From Nitrososphaerota archaeon (GTDB taxonomy: Archaea; Thermoproteota; Nitrososphaeria; Nitrososphaerales; Nitrosopumilaceae): a stretch of DNA of 15,880 nt. The position numbers were made by a program, and so were the translations under genes. The notes under the pieces were generated by a model. The model was not told where the DNA came from. It made no database searches and saw only the letters and a list, made by a program, of their open reading frames with translations. Within the stretch, counting starts at the first letter, position 1. Every line of letters begins with the position of its first letter. Positions 6,697-12,976 of the stretch are shown one piece after another. The stretch is taken from the NCBI GenBank assembly GCA_030611185.1, contig JAUWQG010000012.1, positions 1 through 15,880 on the forward strand. The letters are read 5' to 3'.

Positions 6697-7542
6697 ATGA
6701 GTTACGCACACCCTGAGGTCTTAGTTGATACAGAATGGATGTCTCAAAATCCTCTAAACGAAAATAGAAAATTAGTTGAAGTTGATTATGATCCAGTAAA
6801 TGGCTATCAAAAAGGACATATCAGCGGTGCCAGTTTAATTTGGTGGAAACGAGATATCAATGATCCTGTAACTAGAGATATTATCGGTAAACGACAATTT
6901 GAGGAATTAATGACAAAAAATGGAATTACAGCAGACACTGAAGTAATTCTTTATGGTGATTTTAACAACTGGTTTGCTGCTTTTGTTTTTTGGGTTTTCA
7001 AAATCTATGGACATGAAAACCTCAAAATTATGGATGGAGGAAGAAAAAAATGGGAATTAGAAAATAGAGAGTACACCACTGAAGAACCACAACTTCAAGC
7101 AACCAATTACATTGCACAACCTCCAGATGAGGGACTTCGTGCTTACCTGTTTGATGTTAGCAGAGCTTTGGATAAAGAGGATACTGTGATGGTTGATGTA
7201 CGATCTCCTGCAGAATTTACAGGAGAAATAACTGCTCCTCCCGAATATCCTATGGAGCATGCACAAAGAGGTGGACATATTCCTGGAGCAAATAACATAC
7301 CATGGGCAACTGCAGTTAATGATGCTGATGGGACTTTCAAAACCGTAGATGAGCTTAAACAAAATTATGAACCAAAAGGGATCACACCAGATAAAGATGT
7401 AATATGTTATTGCAGAATTGGAGAAAGGTCATCACACAGTTGGTTTGTTTTAAAGTATCTACTTGGTTATTCCAAAGTTCGAAACTATGATGGGTCTTGG
7501 ACTGAATGGGGTAACATGATAGGAAATCCTGTGGAAAAATAA
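6697..7542 (+). CDS. Thiosulfate/3-mercaptopyruvate sulfurtransferase
   Basis: A 281-residue two-domain rhodanese. The N-terminal domain (about 5-125) has the non-catalytic loop YGDFNNWFAAF. The C-terminal domain (about 150-275) has MVDVRSPAEF, GHIPGANNIPWA and the active loop C239-RIGERSSHSW, the form seen in thiosulfate sulfurtransferases of the SseA/CysA type. This would feed sulfane sulfur into cofactor or Fe-S assembly or cyanide detoxification. It is only a distant paralogue of the 4574-5332 protein, whose loop is different. An AT-rich box at about 6665-6673 gives TATA spacing to the ATG. A small unknown gene begins two bases after its stop. Confidence 0.92.
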   Translation: MSYAHPEVLVDTEWMSQNPLNENRKLVEVDYDPVNGYQKGHISGASLIWWKRDINDPVTRDIIGKRQFEELMTKNGITADTEVILYGDFNNWFAAFVFWVFKIYGHENLKIMDGGRKKWELENREYTTEEPQLQATNYIAQPPDEGLRAYLFDVSRALDKEDTVMVDVRSPAEFTGEITAPPEYPMEHAQRGGHIPGANNIPWATAVNDADGTFKTVDELKQNYEPKGITPDKDVICYCRIGERSSHSWFVLKYLLGYSKVRNYDGSWTEWGNMIGNPVEK

Positions 7543-7543
7543 A

Positions 7544-7852
7544 TTGCTTCTAGACCTTCCTATTTTAAAGAAGGGTTCCTTTTACTACATTAAAGACGGT
7601 AATTCTGATATTATAATGGAGGATAAAACCAAAAGGGGTCTTACCATTAAGGAAACATCTGTTGATGAAAAACTAAAAGTCACGGCAGATAAAGGCATGA
7701 TTCATGATATGGATGGCATTGGGCATTGGGTACCAATTCGTTGGTATTTTGCAAAAAGTCAATTTGATCTAAATCAAGTTTTAGAGTATGCTGAAGCTAT
7801 GGATAAAAAGTACACAGAATTGCGTGAACTTACCTGTCCTGATGATGACTAG
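7544..7852 (+). CDS. Small conserved-looking protein of unknown function
   Basis: 102 residues, beginning at TTG 7544 directly after the sulfurtransferase stop. No ATG or GTG lies in frame between the upstream in-frame stop at 7520 and this TTG. The product is soluble, with a beta-rich N-terminal half (GSFYYIKDGNSDIIMED), a middle part GMIHDMDGIGHWVPIRWYF, and an acidic C-terminal helix ending TCPDDD. There are no transmembrane segments and a single cysteine. The tight spacing suggests translation coupled to the sulfurtransferase, perhaps as a sulfur acceptor or partner, but that is inference from position only. I do not recognise the family. Confidence 0.7.
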   Translation: MLLDLPILKKGSFYYIKDGNSDIIMEDKTKRGLTIKETSVDEKLKVTADKGMIHDMDGIGHWVPIRWYFAKSQFDLNQVLEYAEAMDKKYTELRELTCPDDD

Positions 7853-7860
7853 ATAACCTT

Positions 7861-7868
7861 TTTAAATA
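7861..7868 (+). promoter_or_regulatory. TATA box of the ferredoxin gene
   Basis: TTTAAATA is centred about 25 bases before the ATG at 7890, with no Shine-Dalgarno sequence between them. This fits a leaderless, separately initiated message. Confidence 0.5.
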
Positions 7869-7889
7869 AATCCAATGTACTGAAACCAA

Positions 7890-8837
7890 ATGTCACTTCT
7901 TCTAAAAGATCGAGTTTGGTCAATGGAGGCACCAACTGCAAAGCGTGGAGTATATCCTTTACATGGCTTCAAATTAGGACTTTATAGATTACCAATTAAT
8001 CTAGAAGATCCAGATGACATAAAATCAGTTCATGATGGATTAAAAAAAGCATTTGAAATGGATGCTTACGCTGATAGAGTTTTTGCTACCTATCGGTGGA
8101 AAGAACAAAACATGAATGATCCCGATGCAAAGGGGTATGAAGAAGTTGAACTATCTATTACAGTAGAAATTGTTACTGGAGAAGTTGTTGATATCATCTA
8201 TCAAATTTTTCCCATAGAAAAATTTGGAGATCCTCAATGGGTTAAAGATTATAGGAAAAAAGCGGATCATTTTGCAAAAATGATCATCGATACTATCTTA
8301 CGAAATACAATTTTGGCAGATAAAATGATTGATTTTATTATTAAAGATGAAAAGATATCAGAATTACAAGCAATTCAAAAATTAGAAGAGATGACTCCAT
8401 TGGCAAAAATAGTTCTTGATGCTAAACCAAAACCAAAACCAGTAGAAGAGGCATCAGGTGATGATGGCGGACCTGATATTCCAATTCTTGACGGTCCAAA
8501 ATCAGGTCCAATTGATGTTGATTATAAATCAAAAATGAAAGCAACAGCAGCATATAACGCCTCAGGATATTCCGTCAAAACATGGGGAAGACGAGGTGGA
8601 GATAATAAGCAGATGGGAGTATGGGGAGAATTTGTATCTGTGGATTATGATATTTGTATTGCTGATGGTGCATGTATTGAAGCATGTCCTGTTGGAGTTT
8701 ACGAGTGGTTTGACACTCCTGGCAATGTTGCCTCTGATAAAAAACCACTAATGTCAAAAGAACCTGATTGTATTTTCTGCCTTGCTTGTGAGGGTGTATG
8801 TCCACCATCAGCAATCAAGATATTTGAGGCAAAATAA
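7890..8837 (+). CDS. Dicluster ferredoxin with long N-terminal extension
   Basis: A 315-residue protein. Residues about 249-315 are a ferredoxin of the kind known from Sulfolobus. The first cluster is bound by C256, C262 and C266, with D259 in CIADGAC, a pattern that in Sulfolobus holds a [3Fe-4S] cluster. The second, C294/C297/C300/C304, is a [4Fe-4S] site. The segment YEWFDTPGNVASDKK is very close to the Sulfolobus protein. Residues 1-175 are an unrecognised domain, joined by a Pro/Lys/Gly/Asp-rich linker (about 178-210). The histidines that bind zinc in Sulfolobus ferredoxin are absent from 205-255. It probably carries electrons for 2-oxoacid oxidoreductases or other redox enzymes. Confidence 0.88.
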   Translation: MSLLLKDRVWSMEAPTAKRGVYPLHGFKLGLYRLPINLEDPDDIKSVHDGLKKAFEMDAYADRVFATYRWKEQNMNDPDAKGYEEVELSITVEIVTGEVVDIIYQIFPIEKFGDPQWVKDYRKKADHFAKMIIDTILRNTILADKMIDFIIKDEKISELQAIQKLEEMTPLAKIVLDAKPKPKPVEEASGDDGGPDIPILDGPKSGPIDVDYKSKMKATAAYNASGYSVKTWGRRGGDNKQMGVWGEFVSVDYDICIADGACIEACPVGVYEWFDTPGNVASDKKPLMSKEPDCIFCLACEGVCPPSAIKIFEAK

Positions 8838-8854
8838 TCTGCAAAGTTTGCAAG

Positions 8855-8862
8855 TATAAATA
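8855..8862 (+). promoter_or_regulatory. TATA box of the glycosyltransferase gene
   Basis: TATAAATA is a close match to the archaeal TATA consensus. Its centre is about 32 bases before ATG 8891, predicting a leader of only a few bases. Confidence 0.55.
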
Positions 8863-8890
8863 ATGAGCAGGCAGTTTGAAAAGCTAGGGA

Positions 8891-10933
8891 ATGGCAATTA
8901 ATCCTTTCAGTGCATTTGTTTTTGATCTATTTATAATTTCAGCAATTATCATCACTGCTTACACTCTCAACTTTTACTATCTAACTTTTCTTTCAGTTAG
9001 ACGAAAAGAAGTTTTGACAACTTTAGACAGGGGGACTCCTTCTGTTACCATTCAACTTCCAATTTATAATGAAAAGTATGTTGCAAAACGCTTAGTTGAT
9101 GCTGTGTGTGGATTAGATTATCCTAAAGAAAAAATGAAGATTATGATCTTAGATGATTCTGATGATGACACTGTTGAACTTTTAGCTGATGCTGTAAATG
9201 ATTACAAAAAACAAGGATTTCAAATTGAACATGTAAGACGAGGGACTAGAAAAGGGTACAAGGCAGGTGCACTCAAGTATGCAATGCAAACAACAGATTC
9301 TGAATTTGTTGCAATCTTTGATGCAGACTTTATTCCTCCAGAGTGGTTTCTTAAACGAGCAATTCCACACTTTTCCAAATCAAATATTGGACTAGTCCAA
9401 TGCAGATGGGGTCACATCAATGAAAATTATTCCTCAATTACTAGGGCCCAAGCCTTGAGTCTTGACTTTCATTTTCTAATTGAGCAAAAAGCAAAAAGCA
9501 ATTCTCATTTGTTTATGAACTTTAATGGCACTGCTGGAATTTGGAAACGTGACTGTATTGAGGATGCAGGGGGGTGGCATACTGCAACTCTTGTAGAAGA
9601 TTTGGATTTGAGTTATAGAGCTCAAATGAAAGGATGGAAATGTATTTTCTTACCTGATATTGTAGTTGATGCGGAGCTTCCTGTTCAAATGAATGCAGCA
9701 AAACGACAACAATTTCGATGGGCTAAAGGATCAATACAATGTGCAATCAAACTCCTTGGAGGAATTGCCATTAAAAGAAAAGTTGCAGTTGAGGCAAAAA
9801 TTCAGGCCTTTATTCAATTAACACGTCATATAGTTTATCCATTAATGTTAATTCAATTTCTGGCATTACCTATTCTTCTAGCTGGAAACATCAATCTCTA
9901 TGTTGTTAGCTTCATTCCTGCATTAACTATTGCAACATATCTTGCTATGGGTCCTGGGGCATACCTTATGATAATTCAAAAAATGTATCACAAATCTTGG
10001 AAATCTAAAGCCAAAATTCTACCATCACTGCTAGTTTACAACGCTGGAATGTCTGTCAACAACACTGTGGCAGTATTTGATGCTGTACTTGGAAAAAAGA
10101 ATGAATTTTTGCGAACTCCAAAATATGGAATTATAAACAAACAAGATGACTGGAGAGACAAAGCATACAATTTACCATTTACAAAAACTACATTGCTAGA
10201 AATCTTTTTTGGAGTTTATGGAGTTATGGGTATTTTTATTTCCATTTTTTCAAATAATCCTATTTTTGTACCAATTATAGGACTTCAAACAGTGGGATTT
10301 TTCTTTATTGCCTTCATGAGTTTTTCCCATACAAGATTTAAAAGAATTAAATCAAGCCAACCACGAGCCCTCACTAAGGACGAAAAAATGGCAAACAAGA
10401 TTTACAAACTTTCAATGATTGGAATGACGGCAATTATTGTATTTGGAGGGTTTATGGCAATTTACGGTTATAATGCAGATATTTACCCACTTGATAGAAT
10501 GCGAGGTCACATGGATGCAATAGTTGGGTCTTCAGATACTGTGGCAATTCAGGCTCATTTAGCTGAGATAAAACAAGATTTGGCAATAGTTATGGTAAAT
10601 TTGGATGATACAAATAATCCGGTTTGGATATTTCCCACAGAATCGACAAATTTTCTTAGAATAGAAAGTGCAGTAGATTCTATGATTGCAACCACTGAAA
10701 AAATTTCAGTTATCCCTAGAGATAGCTCTGGATATCATACGGGAATATTAGATATCAATGCTCAAGCTACAATACTTAAAGAAAATCTTATGGATGCGAC
10801 TCCTTACATGTACGTGAGTGTATCCAATATTATTTTCAGTACTATGTGGATTGCTGTGATTATTGGAATATTTGCAGCACTAAAACGAAAGAAAGATCAA
10901 TTAACACTGGCTGATGAAGCCTCTGGTGTTTAG
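8891..10933 (+). CDS. Membrane family-2 glycosyltransferase, cellulose-synthase-like
   Basis: A 680-residue processive-type glycosyltransferase. One transmembrane segment (about 10-34) precedes a cytoplasmic GT-A domain with LDDSDDD (D88/D89), FDADF (D144/D146), LVEDLDLSYR (E236/D237) and QQFRW (273-277). This D, DxD, ED, QxxRW set is that of glucan and mannan synthases. Hydrophobic stretches follow at about 312-332, 336-360, 435-452, 457-477 and 506-525. Residues about 528-645 look soluble and probably lie outside the cell membrane, before a last segment (about 648-668) and a basic tail. It could make or extend a surface polysaccharide or glycolipid; donor and product are unknown. Its stop overlaps the convergent coiled-coil gene by four bases. 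Confidence 0.88.
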   Translation: MAINPFSAFVFDLFIISAIIITAYTLNFYYLTFLSVRRKEVLTTLDRGTPSVTIQLPIYNEKYVAKRLVDAVCGLDYPKEKMKIMILDDSDDDTVELLADAVNDYKKQGFQIEHVRRGTRKGYKAGALKYAMQTTDSEFVAIFDADFIPPEWFLKRAIPHFSKSNIGLVQCRWGHINENYSSITRAQALSLDFHFLIEQKAKSNSHLFMNFNGTAGIWKRDCIEDAGGWHTATLVEDLDLSYRAQMKGWKCIFLPDIVVDAELPVQMNAAKRQQFRWAKGSIQCAIKLLGGIAIKRKVAVEAKIQAFIQLTRHIVYPLMLIQFLALPILLAGNINLYVVSFIPALTIATYLAMGPGAYLMIIQKMYHKSWKSKAKILPSLLVYNAGMSVNNTVAVFDAVLGKKNEFLRTPKYGIINKQDDWRDKAYNLPFTKTTLLEIFFGVYGVMGIFISIFSNNPIFVPIIGLQTVGFFFIAFMSFSHTRFKRIKSSQPRALTKDEKMANKIYKLSMIGMTAIIVFGGFMAIYGYNADIYPLDRMRGHMDAIVGSSDTVAIQAHLAEIKQDLAIVMVNLDDTNNPVWIFPTESTNFLRIESAVDSMIATTEKISVIPRDSSGYHTGILDINAQATILKENLMDATPYMYVSVSNIIFSTMWIAVIIGIFAALKRKKDQLTLADEASGV

Positions 10934-12522
10934 GAAATATTTAGCTCTTTTCTAATCTCATCAATTGCTCGAATACCATAGATGTCTCTTATTTGTTGAA
11001 TTCTAATTGATTCTTTTAGTAGATCACGTCCTATGGAATCAATTAAAATTGAAAATACATCACTAAATCTAATTTCCCATTTGTCTGCACAATCTAGAAT
11101 TTTACTTATTGCCCATTGTCTGACTTCATGAGGTAATGGAATCTTGTCATTTCCTTCAATTGATAATCTATCAAACAGATTAACAATATTGGCAGTCTGA
11201 GATGCCATGCTTTCAAGATCTTTTGCTTCTCCATACTTTGATTCTGCTTGCATTCTTATGTTTGATTGATACTCTGAAAGTTTCAGCAATGCCATCATTT
11301 CTTTTGATGTATCAGAGGACACCTTGTTTGTGACATTTTTGACTGATTGTAATTCTTGAAATACCTTATCTGTTTTTTTATGAAATTCTGCGGATAACGC
11401 ATCTTGTGTTTTCATCATTTCATTGATTGATGATACTTTTTGTTCAATCGTATTTGTTTTATCAAAAACATTATTTTTAAAATCTGCAAAATCTTCTTGA
11501 ACTGATTTTAACCCCTCCCCAACAAACGCAGTAGAATCTGCCCTATGTGATAAAGTGCCAACTTCAGTCTCAATCTTGTCTATTTTTCCGCCAAAATCAG
11601 AAATTCTCTGGGTTTTCCCTGCAAGAGAGCTTATCTCATCTTTGATTGACTCTAATTCCGAACCTAAACTATTCACAGAATTTGTTTTGGCAGCCACCGT
11701 TTGGAATTGTTGTTTTAGTCCATCAATTACGCCTCCTAGTGAATCTATTTTCTCTGCCTTTCCTGAAATTGAATCAATGGTCTTTTTAATACCCTCTAAC
11801 TCCGAACTGAGATTAGAAAACGAGTCCGTTCTTTCTACGATTCTATCTAATTCCTTCTTTAGATTTGAAATTGTTTGTGATGATGATTCAATACTGTCTG
11901 TTTTTCCAGAAATGATTTCTATGCTATTTTTTAGATTTTTCATCTCTTGACTAATATTCAATACTGAATCTGTCTTTCCTGAAATATTACGTAAATCATC
12001 TCTCACCTCATCAATTCGCTGGGCAATTTTGATAATCATTTGAGAGTTATTTTGGATGGAATTCATACTTTCTTCAACTTGTTGAGATAATTCTTCTGCC
12101 TTGGGGCCTGATTTTTGAATTTGATTTATTTTGTTTACTTCTTCTTGAAGTTTAGATGTTTGATCATTAATTTTTGTTATTAAATTTGATTGTGTTCTTA
12201 CTTGATTTAATCCTGCATATAATTTCTGAGCGTCATCTTCAATAATGTTCAATCTACTGGATTGTTTTTGTATATTTTCTAATGTTGATGTAAGGGTATC
12301 TATCATCCCTTTCATGGACACCAAAACTTTTTGATTATCACCAAATATTTTAGACATCGCTTTAATCTCCTTTTGTAGTGCTTTAGTTGAATCCGAGACT
12401 GTTGCGACTTTTTTTAAAATAGCACCTGAAGTTGGCTCTCTTTTAGCTGTTTTGGATTTACTTGTAGTCTTGGTTTTTGGCCTAGCTGTTTTGACAATTT
12501 TCTTTGATGGTTTTTTTACCAT
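10930..12522 (-). CDS. Large coiled-coil protein with seven 24-residue repeats
   Basis: 530 residues, unrecognised. The first about 35 residues are very rich in Lys, Thr and Ser, possibly DNA- or surface-binding. Residues about 40-430 are predicted coiled coil by the spacing of I, L and V. Within them 180-347 is a perfect-length tandem array of seven 24-residue units with consensus I-S-G-K-T-D-S-I (see the repeat entry). The last about 75 residues (LPHEVRQWAISKILDCADKW onward) look globular and helical. There is no signal peptide or membrane segment, so it is likely cytoplasmic or nucleoid-associated. A cytoskeletal, chromosome-organising or scaffold role is possible but only inferred from shape. 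It converges on the glycosyltransferase gene. Confidence 0.85.
   Translation of the reverse strand: MVKKPSKKIVKTARPKTKTTSKSKTAKREPTSGAILKKVATVSDSTKALQKEIKAMSKIFGDNQKVLVSMKGMIDTLTSTLENIQKQSSRLNIIEDDAQKLYAGLNQVRTQSNLITKINDQTSKLQEEVNKINQIQKSGPKAEELSQQVEESMNSIQNNSQMIIKIAQRIDEVRDDLRNISGKTDSVLNISQEMKNLKNSIEIISGKTDSIESSSQTISNLKKELDRIVERTDSFSNLSSELEGIKKTIDSISGKAEKIDSLGGVIDGLKQQFQTVAAKTNSVNSLGSELESIKDEISSLAGKTQRISDFGGKIDKIETEVGTLSHRADSTAFVGEGLKSVQEDFADFKNNVFDKTNTIEQKVSSINEMMKTQDALSAEFHKKTDKVFQELQSVKNVTNKVSSDTSKEMMALLKLSEYQSNIRMQAESKYGEAKDLESMASQTANIVNLFDRLSIEGNDKIPLPHEVRQWAISKILDCADKWEIRFSDVFSILIDSIGRDLLKESIRIQQIRDIYGIRAIDEIRKELNIS
11482..11985 (-). repeat. Seven tandem 72-base (24-residue) coding repeats
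   Basis: The units begin at residues 180, 204, 228, 252, 276, 300 and 324 of the coiled-coil protein with no insertion or deletion. Their first seven residues read ISGKTDS, ISGKTDS, IVERTDS, ISGKAEK, VAAKTNS, LAGKTQR and LSHRADS. Hydrophobic positions recur at 1, 8, 11, 15, 18 and 22 of each unit. Twenty-four is three heptads plus three, so each unit adds a discontinuity to the heptad pattern. Confidence 0.85.
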
Positions 12523-12562
12523 ATCTTTTGAATTGAAAATATTATGATAAAAAAGTTGGGTC

Positions 12563-12619
12563 TAAAATAAAAAATGTAAAGAGTTACTTATTGACAACAT
12601 TTGGTTCGTGAAGTAACTC
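12563..12619 (-). terminator. Stem-loop followed by a T-rich tract
   Basis: GAGTTACTT (12581-12589) and AAGTAACTC (12611-12619) are a perfect nine-base inverted repeat around a 21-base loop. On the minus strand it is followed at once by TTTACATTTTTTATTTT (12563-12579), the arrangement of a hairpin terminator. It overlaps the last codons and stop of the small gene 12584-12691. It could end that transcript before the coiled-coil gene, or fold in its mRNA. Confidence 0.45.
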
Positions 12620-12691
12620 ATGAAAAGTCTTTTCTGCAAGACCGTTTGCAGTCTCGATAAATCCCATGGGGCAAAATTCGCATTGAATCAT
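12584..12691 (-). CDS. Possible 35-residue Cys2-His2 zinc-finger-like microprotein
   Basis: The frame begins at ATG 12691-12689 and ends at TAA 12586-12584. The product starts MIQCEFCPMGF and contains KTFHELLHEPN. C4 and C7 form CxxC and H24 and H28 form HxxxH, a Cys2-His2 zinc-site pattern. An in-frame TAG 21 bases upstream excludes a longer form. The start codon directly follows an 11-base-arm palindrome, and the TATA-like box TATTAATA is centred about 26 bases before the ATG, so a leaderless message is predicted. A stem-loop with T-tract covers the end. This is a strong set of gene-like signals for so short a frame, but no homology was checked. Confidence 0.55.
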   Translation of the reverse strand: MIQCEFCPMGFIETANGLAEKTFHELLHEPNVVNK

Positions 12692-12716
12692 ATAGTACGG
12701 TATGGTACCGTACTAT
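12692..12716. promoter_or_regulatory. Perfect 11-base-arm palindrome, probable operator
   Basis: ATAGTACGGTA and TACCGTACTAT are exact reverse complements separated by TGG. The element fills the space between the TATA-like box (12714-12721) and the start codon at 12691 of the minus-strand microprotein gene. In archaea this is where repressors bind to block polymerase recruitment. A regulator dimer is the likely ligand; which one is unknown. Confidence 0.55.
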
Positions 12717-12721
12717 TAATA
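12714..12721. promoter_or_regulatory. Self-complementary TATA-like box, possibly bidirectional
   Basis: TATTAATA reads the same on both strands. On the minus strand its centre is about 26 bases before ATG 12691. On the plus strand initiation would fall near 12744, just before a 29-codon frame at 12748. The minus-strand use is better supported. Confidence 0.4.
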
Positions 12722-12749
12722 CTCAGGTAATCTCACAATTACCAATTAT

Positions 12750-12811
12750 GCAGTCAGATACCCCAGGTCGTTTTTCCACATTATTTTCAGCTGACCTACT
12801 CATCACTCTGC
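12750..12811 (-). ncRNA. Candidate C/D-box sRNA (rRNA/tRNA methylation guide)
   Basis: Reading the minus strand, a 4-base stem half GCAG (12811-12808) is followed, after one A, by an exact C box GTGATGA (12806-12800). Then come nine bases, a D' box CTGA (12790-12787), a weak C'-like TAATGT, about 20 bases, a D box CTGA (12757-12754) and the closing stem half CTGC (12753-12750). C to D spans 53 bases, the normal size of archaeal guides. A TTTATG box about 24 bases upstream could be its promoter. Against it, C' is degenerate, the first guide is short, and no target was established. Confidence 0.35.
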
Positions 12812-12915
12812 GACTAAACCCAAACTATTGGGCATAAAGACCTTCAAAACATAATAGAATTTTAAAATTTAATTTCTCAATTTAACAGAATTAAAAATTA
12901 ACAAATTGTAGGGGC

Positions 12916-12937
12916 CTAAACAATTCAATCTGTTTAG
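12916..12937. repeat. Inverted repeat upstream of the antiporter promoter
   Basis: CTAAACA (12916-12922) and TGTTTAG (12931-12937) are exact reverse complements around eight bases, about 12 bases before the TATA box of the antiporter gene. It could be a regulator site; seven-base arms in AT-rich DNA can also arise by chance. Confidence 0.3.
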
Positions 12938-12948
12938 AAGCACAACTG

Positions 12949-12966
12949 TTTTTAAACAAATTTGTT
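12949..12966 (+). promoter_or_regulatory. TATA box and overlapping palindrome of the antiporter gene
   Basis: TTTTTAAA (12949-12956) is centred about 25 bases before ATG 12977, supporting that ATG over the upstream TTG 12962. The perfect 12-base palindrome AACAAATTTGTT (12955-12966) lies just downstream, between the TATA box and the start, in a repressor-like position. Confidence 0.45.
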
Positions 12967-12976
12967 CATTGATATC

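Noticed and set aside
7057..7362. Long minus-strand frames inside the second sulfurtransferase gene, and similar frames opposite the antiporter.
   Set aside because: They are antisense shadows of well-supported genes and show no protein motif.
12748..12837. A 29-codon plus-strand frame (MQSDTPGRFS...) downstream of the symmetric TATA box.
   Set aside because: It is antisense to the candidate sRNA, has no recognisable motif, and is short enough to occur by chance; only its TATA spacing supports it.
12858..12869. Palindrome AATTTTAAAATT.
   Set aside because: It contains only A and T in a very AT-rich stretch, so chance is sufficient explanation.
12962..12976. TTG 12962 as the antiporter start.
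   Set aside because: It is only 9-10 bases from the TATA box centre; ATG 12977 has the normal spacing of about 25 bases.
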